From Candidatus Melainabacteria bacterium (lineage in GTDB: Bacteria > Cyanobacteriota > Vampirovibrionia > Obscuribacterales > Obscuribacteraceae), in the NCBI GenBank assembly GCA_003175915.1, contig PSRH01000273.1:1-10316 (forward strand): 10,316 nucleotides of DNA. Direction: 5' to 3'. Made by a program: the position numbers and the translations under genes. Numbering within the stretch: the first letter of the stretch is position 1; each line of letters opens with the position of its first letter. Below the pieces are notes generated by a model that was not told the origin of the DNA, did not search any database, and saw only the letters and a program-made list of their open reading frames with translations. Of this stretch, positions 7,754 through 10,316 are shown piece by piece.

Positions 7754-7768
7754 CCTGCCTTGAGCAGG
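7754..7768 (-). promoter_or_regulatory. leader hairpin overlapping the Shine-Dalgarno of the exported-protein gene
   Basis: CCTGC (7754-7758) and GCAGG (7764-7768) form a 5-bp GC-rich stem with a 5-nt loop. In the leftward mRNA the 3' arm ends inside the AGGGG ribosome site (complement of 7752-7756). Folding would partly hide that site, so translation may be tuned by this hairpin. It is short and could be chance. Confidence 0.3.
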
Positions 7769-7791
7769 AACCAGAAAAGCCAGAGCAACGG

Positions 7792-7797
7792 ATTATA
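7792..7797 (-). promoter_or_regulatory. -10 box (TATAAT) for the exported-protein gene
   Basis: The minus strand has a perfect TATAAT preceded by TTG. It lies about 48 nt upstream of ATG 7744, giving a 5' leader of roughly 40 nt. No good -35 is seen at the usual distance; GC-rich hairpin sequence occupies that position. The location between two genes on the same strand supports it. Confidence 0.5.
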
Positions 7798-7813
7798 CAA
7801 CAGATATCCGCCC

Positions 7814-7833
7814 GGGCGCAGCAAGGCTGCCCC
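7814..7833 (-). terminator. second GC-rich hairpin after the epimerase gene
   Basis: GCAGC (7818-7822) pairs with GCTGC (7826-7830) around an AAG loop, and GGG/CCC (7814-7816, 7831-7833) extends the stem past a one-base bulge. It overlaps a CGCCCGGGCG palindrome (7809-7818). No T tract follows, so termination here would not be classical; it might instead stabilise the mRNA 3' end. Confidence 0.35.
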
Positions 7834-7837
7834 TTGG

Positions 7838-7854
7838 GCATGGCAGTGCCATGC
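7838..7854 (-). terminator. perfect hairpin immediately after the epimerase stop codon
   Basis: GCATGGC (7838-7844) and GCCATGC (7848-7854) form a perfect 7-bp stem with a 3-nt loop, 2 nt beyond the epimerase stop on the leftward transcript. It is a strong structure but lacks the usual run of U. With the hairpin at 7814-7833 it probably marks the 3' end of the polysaccharide transcript. Confidence 0.45.
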
Positions 7855-7856
7855 GC

Positions 7857-8867
7857 CTACAATAATTTGGCGGCTGTGGCCCAGTCAATCTCCGCCTTGA
7901 GAGCCATTTGCAAGGAGTTGCGCGGGCGAAATCCGGTCGCCGCAACCAGTTTCGAAACCGAACAAGTCGTAGTCGTGGTCAATTTGTCTAACTGTTCCGT
8001 CGTTGGTAGCTTGCCAGGCATGAGAATCTCTGCTGCCTTCAGGCCAAAGCGGGCCAGAGGCGAGGGCACAGAGGCAATCTTGGCATTGGGATCAAGACAC
8101 TTGGCAATTTCTTCGCTGAGTGTCTTGATCGAAACTGGCTCAGGATTGGCAACATTGAAGAGGTAAAACCCGTCCGGTAACTTCTCCAGGCAAAGGGCAA
8201 CGGCTTGGGCCAGATCCCGCGAGTAGATCAAACTCTTTCCTGAGGAACCGTCCCCGACCAGGCGATAGCGATTGTTCTTGATCTCTTTGATCATGCTGAG
8301 CAGATTGCCCCGGTCACCCTCGCCGAAAACAAGTGAAGGGCGAAGCAAGACAATCTTGGGGATGCCTTTGAAACTTTCCAGAAAACGTTCGCTTGTCAGT
8401 TTAGAAACGGCGTATGGAGTTTTTGCGTTTACTGGTGCCGTTTCCACCACTTGATTAAAGGGGCCTGGTCCATAAACTGCCGCAGAACTGAGGAAAACAA
8501 AAGATTGGGCGCCATTGCGTGCGGCTGCCTCGGCTAGTTGTTGAGTGGCCCTGACATTCACAACCTCGTATTCCTGATAAGAGGCATCAGGTTGATGCAC
8601 CAGTCCAGCTGCATGAATAATAGTGCGGCAGCCCCTGGTCAAATCACCCATCTCCCGTTCACCGGAGCGCGTGAAATCGCCTTCTTCCATATCCACTTGA
8701 GTCAAATCGACCATGGCACCAATCTGCTCGCGAGCTTTCAATCGATTTCTCACATGAGCCTTGATTCGGAAGTTGTTCCAACTTAACAGTTCTGAAACCA
8801 GAGCGCGGCCAATAAGGCCGCTTGCACCTGTGATCAACAGCGACTGTTTGTTTCCGTTTGCGACCAT
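7857..8867 (-). CDS. NAD-dependent epimerase/dehydratase (extended SDR, nucleotide-sugar type)
   Basis: A 336-residue cytoplasmic enzyme of the extended short-chain dehydrogenase family, which modifies nucleotide sugars such as UDP-glucose or UDP-HexNAc (C4 epimerisation, reduction or dehydration). The Rossmann motif TGASGLIG is at 13-20. The catalytic set is SSAAVYG (127-133) with YAVSK (152-156, Y152 and K156). LLRPSLVFGEGDRGN (174-188) and the substrate-side stretch YSRDLAQAV (215-223) are typical of the GalE/WbpV-like branch. Length is normal. ATG 8867 has GGG 2 nt upstream, so the ribosome site is tight. The gene follows the glycosyltransferase by 34 nt on the same strand, which points to one polysaccharide operon. 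The exact reaction cannot be told from sequence; a 4-ketoreductase-like or 4-epimerase role is most likely. Confidence 0.9.
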   Translation of the reverse strand: MVANGNKQSLLITGASGLIGRALVSELLSWNNFRIKAHVRNRLKAREQIGAMVDLTQVDMEEGDFTRSGEREMGDLTRGCRTIIHAAGLVHQPDASYQEYEVVNVRATQQLAEAAARNGAQSFVFLSSAAVYGPGPFNQVVETAPVNAKTPYAVSKLTSERFLESFKGIPKIVLLRPSLVFGEGDRGNLLSMIKEIKNNRYRLVGDGSSGKSLIYSRDLAQAVALCLEKLPDGFYLFNVANPEPVSIKTLSEEIAKCLDPNAKIASVPSPLARFGLKAAEILMPGKLPTTEQLDKLTTTTTCSVSKLVAATGFRPRNSLQMALKAEIDWATAAKLL

Positions 8868-8901
8868 TTCCCTTTGTGGACCCGATTAGTTGTTGGTAAA
8901 T

Positions 8902-9837
8902 CTAGACGTTTAGGCTTTTGCTGGAATCGACAGGGGAATGCGAGCTGAGCTTAGCGCGAAGGAAATTAATCAGGATAAAGCAGAGGGCTCGCGTCCAAAT
9001 TGCAGCATACACTACAGCATTGAATGGGGCCCAGTATTTCTGGGCGAGGTGTTTTCGATAGAACACCTCCATGCCTTTGTGCAGATCGATTGTGGCGCCG
9101 ATTGGTCTGAGCCGGCTCGACGCCCCATGTAAATGATAAATCACTGCCTCAGGTAAATAATAGACATGGCTGCCAGTCTCTTTGATGCGCCAACACCAGT
9201 CAATATCTTCCCCGAACATGAATATGTCCTCATCAAGCAGTCCGATTTTATCGATGACCGCGCGGCGTACCATCATGCAAGAACCTGACAATGCATCAAC
9301 GGCAAGAGATTTATCTGGATCCGCATAAGTCAAGTTGTAGCGAGAAAAAGTTTTGTTCTGGGGAAATATCCTGCTCAAATATGTCAATCGAAAAAAGGCG
9401 GCCGCTGGCGAAGGAAATGAGCGGCGACAGGCCAGTTGCAAACTGCCGTCCTGGTTGAGTATTTTCGGACCAACAGCACCGCAATCGGGGTGGGTCTCCA
9501 TAAACTGCGCCAGCTTGCTAATTGCATCTTGCTTCAACTCCGTATCAGGATTGAGAAGCAAGACGTACAAGCCGGTTGTACCGGGTATTACTTGATTACA
9601 AGCCCTTGAGAATCCGACGTTTTCGCTGTTGGCTCTCACCTCTACCTGAGGGAAATTCCGTTTAAGCAGGTCCATTGAGTTGTCGCCTGAGGCATTATCG
9701 ACAACATACACCTCAAATTCGTCTGAATGAGTGTCGGCGTACACTGACTCAAGGCAACGCATGAGAAGCTCCGGCGTGCGCCAATGCACAATGACAATCG
9801 ATACCTTTGCTTGAGGCATTCCTAAATTGAAACACAT
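8902..9837 (-). CDS. family 2 glycosyltransferase, rhamnosyltransferase (WbbL)-like
   Basis: A GT-A fold enzyme of 311 residues (from ATG 9837) that transfers a sugar from a nucleotide donor to a lipid-linked glycan on the inner face of the membrane. Seen in order: KVSIVIVHW (11-19), VDNAS (46-50), ENVGFSRACN (72-81), the metal-binding LLLNPDTEL (93-101), LSGSCMMVRR (183-192), the acid/base motif GEDIDWCWR (209-217), and YHLHGASS (234-241). This set matches the WbbL-type rhamnosyltransferase branch. A hydrophobic, basic C-terminus (about 272-297) may attach it to the membrane. The frame is open to 9981, but the extra codons overlap the upstream gene. ATG 9837 is preferred (AGGG at 9 nt); ATG 9819 (305 aa) is as plausible because the conserved domain starts just after it. 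Donor and acceptor are inferred. Confidence 0.9.
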   Translation of the reverse strand: MCFNLGMPQAKVSIVIVHWRTPELLMRCLESVYADTHSDEFEVYVVDNASGDNSMDLLKRNFPQVEVRANSENVGFSRACNQVIPGTTGLYVLLLNPDTELKQDAISKLAQFMETHPDCGAVGPKILNQDGSLQLACRRSFPSPAAAFFRLTYLSRIFPQNKTFSRYNLTYADPDKSLAVDALSGSCMMVRRAVIDKIGLLDEDIFMFGEDIDWCWRIKETGSHVYYLPEAVIYHLHGASSRLRPIGATIDLHKGMEVFYRKHLAQKYWAPFNAVVYAAIWTRALCFILINFLRAKLSSHSPVDSSKSLNV

Positions 9838-9901
9838 TTCCAGGCACCCTGGATTATCGGCACGATAGGTGAGAGGTCGTTCCCAGGCGAGATGCCAATA
9901 A

Positions 9902-10316
9902 TCACACCTGTTTACCTTTTTCACAAAGCCAGTCCTGGATCGATCGCACCGTCTGGCCGACCGGGACACTGGTTGTATCAAGAAGAGTGATCGTCGGCTT
10001 TGTCTCAGAGGCGTTTTCCCACAACCACTGATTAAAATTCAACATTTTCCCAAGATTTTCCGGAGAGCCTGACTTACGCCATTGCGGTCTTTCGGTCAAG
10101 CGCCGTTTCAATTCCGTTCCTTCGCAGACAAGCGCCAAATAGCGAATGTCGCTTATGTAGCGTCTTTCCGGGCAAAATTCAAACTGTTGAGGAACGGCGC
10201 TGCCGAACAGAACTACCGATTTTCCCGCCTGGTGTATGTTCTTGGCTATCCGCAACCAGGTATTGCGAAATTGCCGAAAGTCATCTTCCGGTGAATTGAA
10301 AGCATCGTTCCACAAA
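9902..10316 (-). CDS. P-loop nucleoside-kinase-like protein, C-terminal part (N-terminus beyond the right edge)
   Basis: About 138 residues of a longer protein, open to the window's right edge; the Walker A region must lie outside. The visible part resembles AAA-type small-molecule or nucleoside kinases: a strand VVLFGSAVP (34-42), YLALVCEGTELKRRLTERPQWR (59-80) with an arginine-rich lid, FNQWLWENA (94-102), and the closing ITLLDTT...QTVRSIQDWL (108-129). The pattern of RP-WR, then FN-WL, then LDTT is what I recall from proteins annotated as nucleoside kinase or AAA family ATPase. Substrate is unknown. It ends with TGA 64 nt before the glycosyltransferase start and may belong to the same transcript, though a role in polysaccharide synthesis is not evident. 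Confidence 0.7.
   Translation of the reverse strand, partial: LWNDAFNSPEDDFRQFRNTWLRIAKNIHQAGKSVVLFGSAVPQQFEFCPERRYISDIRYLALVCEGTELKRRLTERPQWRKSGSPENLGKMLNFNQWLWENASETKPTITLLDTTSVPVGQTVRSIQDWLCEKGKQV

Noticed and set aside
9838..9981. 48-residue N-terminal extension of the glycosyltransferase frame
   Set aside because: It overlaps the end of the upstream gene, and the conserved domain starts only after the ATG codons at 9837 and 9819.

Overview
The window is about 10.3 kb of roughly 50% GC, gene-dense bacterial chromosome with mostly leftward genes. I see no rRNA, tRNA, CRISPR array, insertion sequence or phage gene. A Hanks-type Ser/Thr kinase with a membrane anchor and C-terminal TPRs, beside secreted proteins of unknown family and a polysaccharide gene set, suggests a bacterium rich in eukaryote-like kinases. 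My best guess is the non-photosynthetic cyanobacterial relatives (Melainabacteria/Vampirovibrionia, Obscuribacterales type). Acidobacteria, Planctomycetes or similar phyla cannot be excluded from sequence alone. TGA, TAG and TAA all read as stops, so the code is standard.

Layout, left to right. Positions 1-432 hold no convincing complete gene, but a Shine-Dalgarno plus GTG at the extreme left may start a leftward gene that leaves the window. Next comes a leftward block: the Ser/Thr kinase (5786 to 3714), an APC-superfamily permease (about 3612 to 1711) and an RlmI-type 23S rRNA cytosine methyltransferase (1698 to 433). Only 12 nt separate the permease stop from the methyltransferase start, so those two are almost certainly co-transcribed. 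The kinase may be on the same transcript, but a weak inverted repeat and a -10-like box lie between it and the permease.

A rightward gene for a small secreted protein (5937-6692) is divergent from the kinase across a 150-nt intergenic region. It converges on a leftward gene for a second exported protein of unknown family (7744 to 6704). That second gene appears to have its own promoter and a leader hairpin that overlaps its ribosome binding site.

The right end is a leftward series: the C-terminal part of a P-loop nucleoside-kinase-like protein (running off the right edge), a family 2 glycosyltransferase of the rhamnosyltransferase type, and an extended-SDR NAD-dependent sugar epimerase/dehydratase. 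The last two are a usual pairing in surface polysaccharide or O-antigen assembly. Paired hairpins after the epimerase probably mark the end of that unit.

Most genes are recognisable families. The less ordinary parts are the kinase with probably extracytoplasmic TPRs next to a divergent secreted protein, and the exported protein with a duplicated ISxGxNGI hydrophobic motif. I found no clear evidence of a wholly new multi-gene system.
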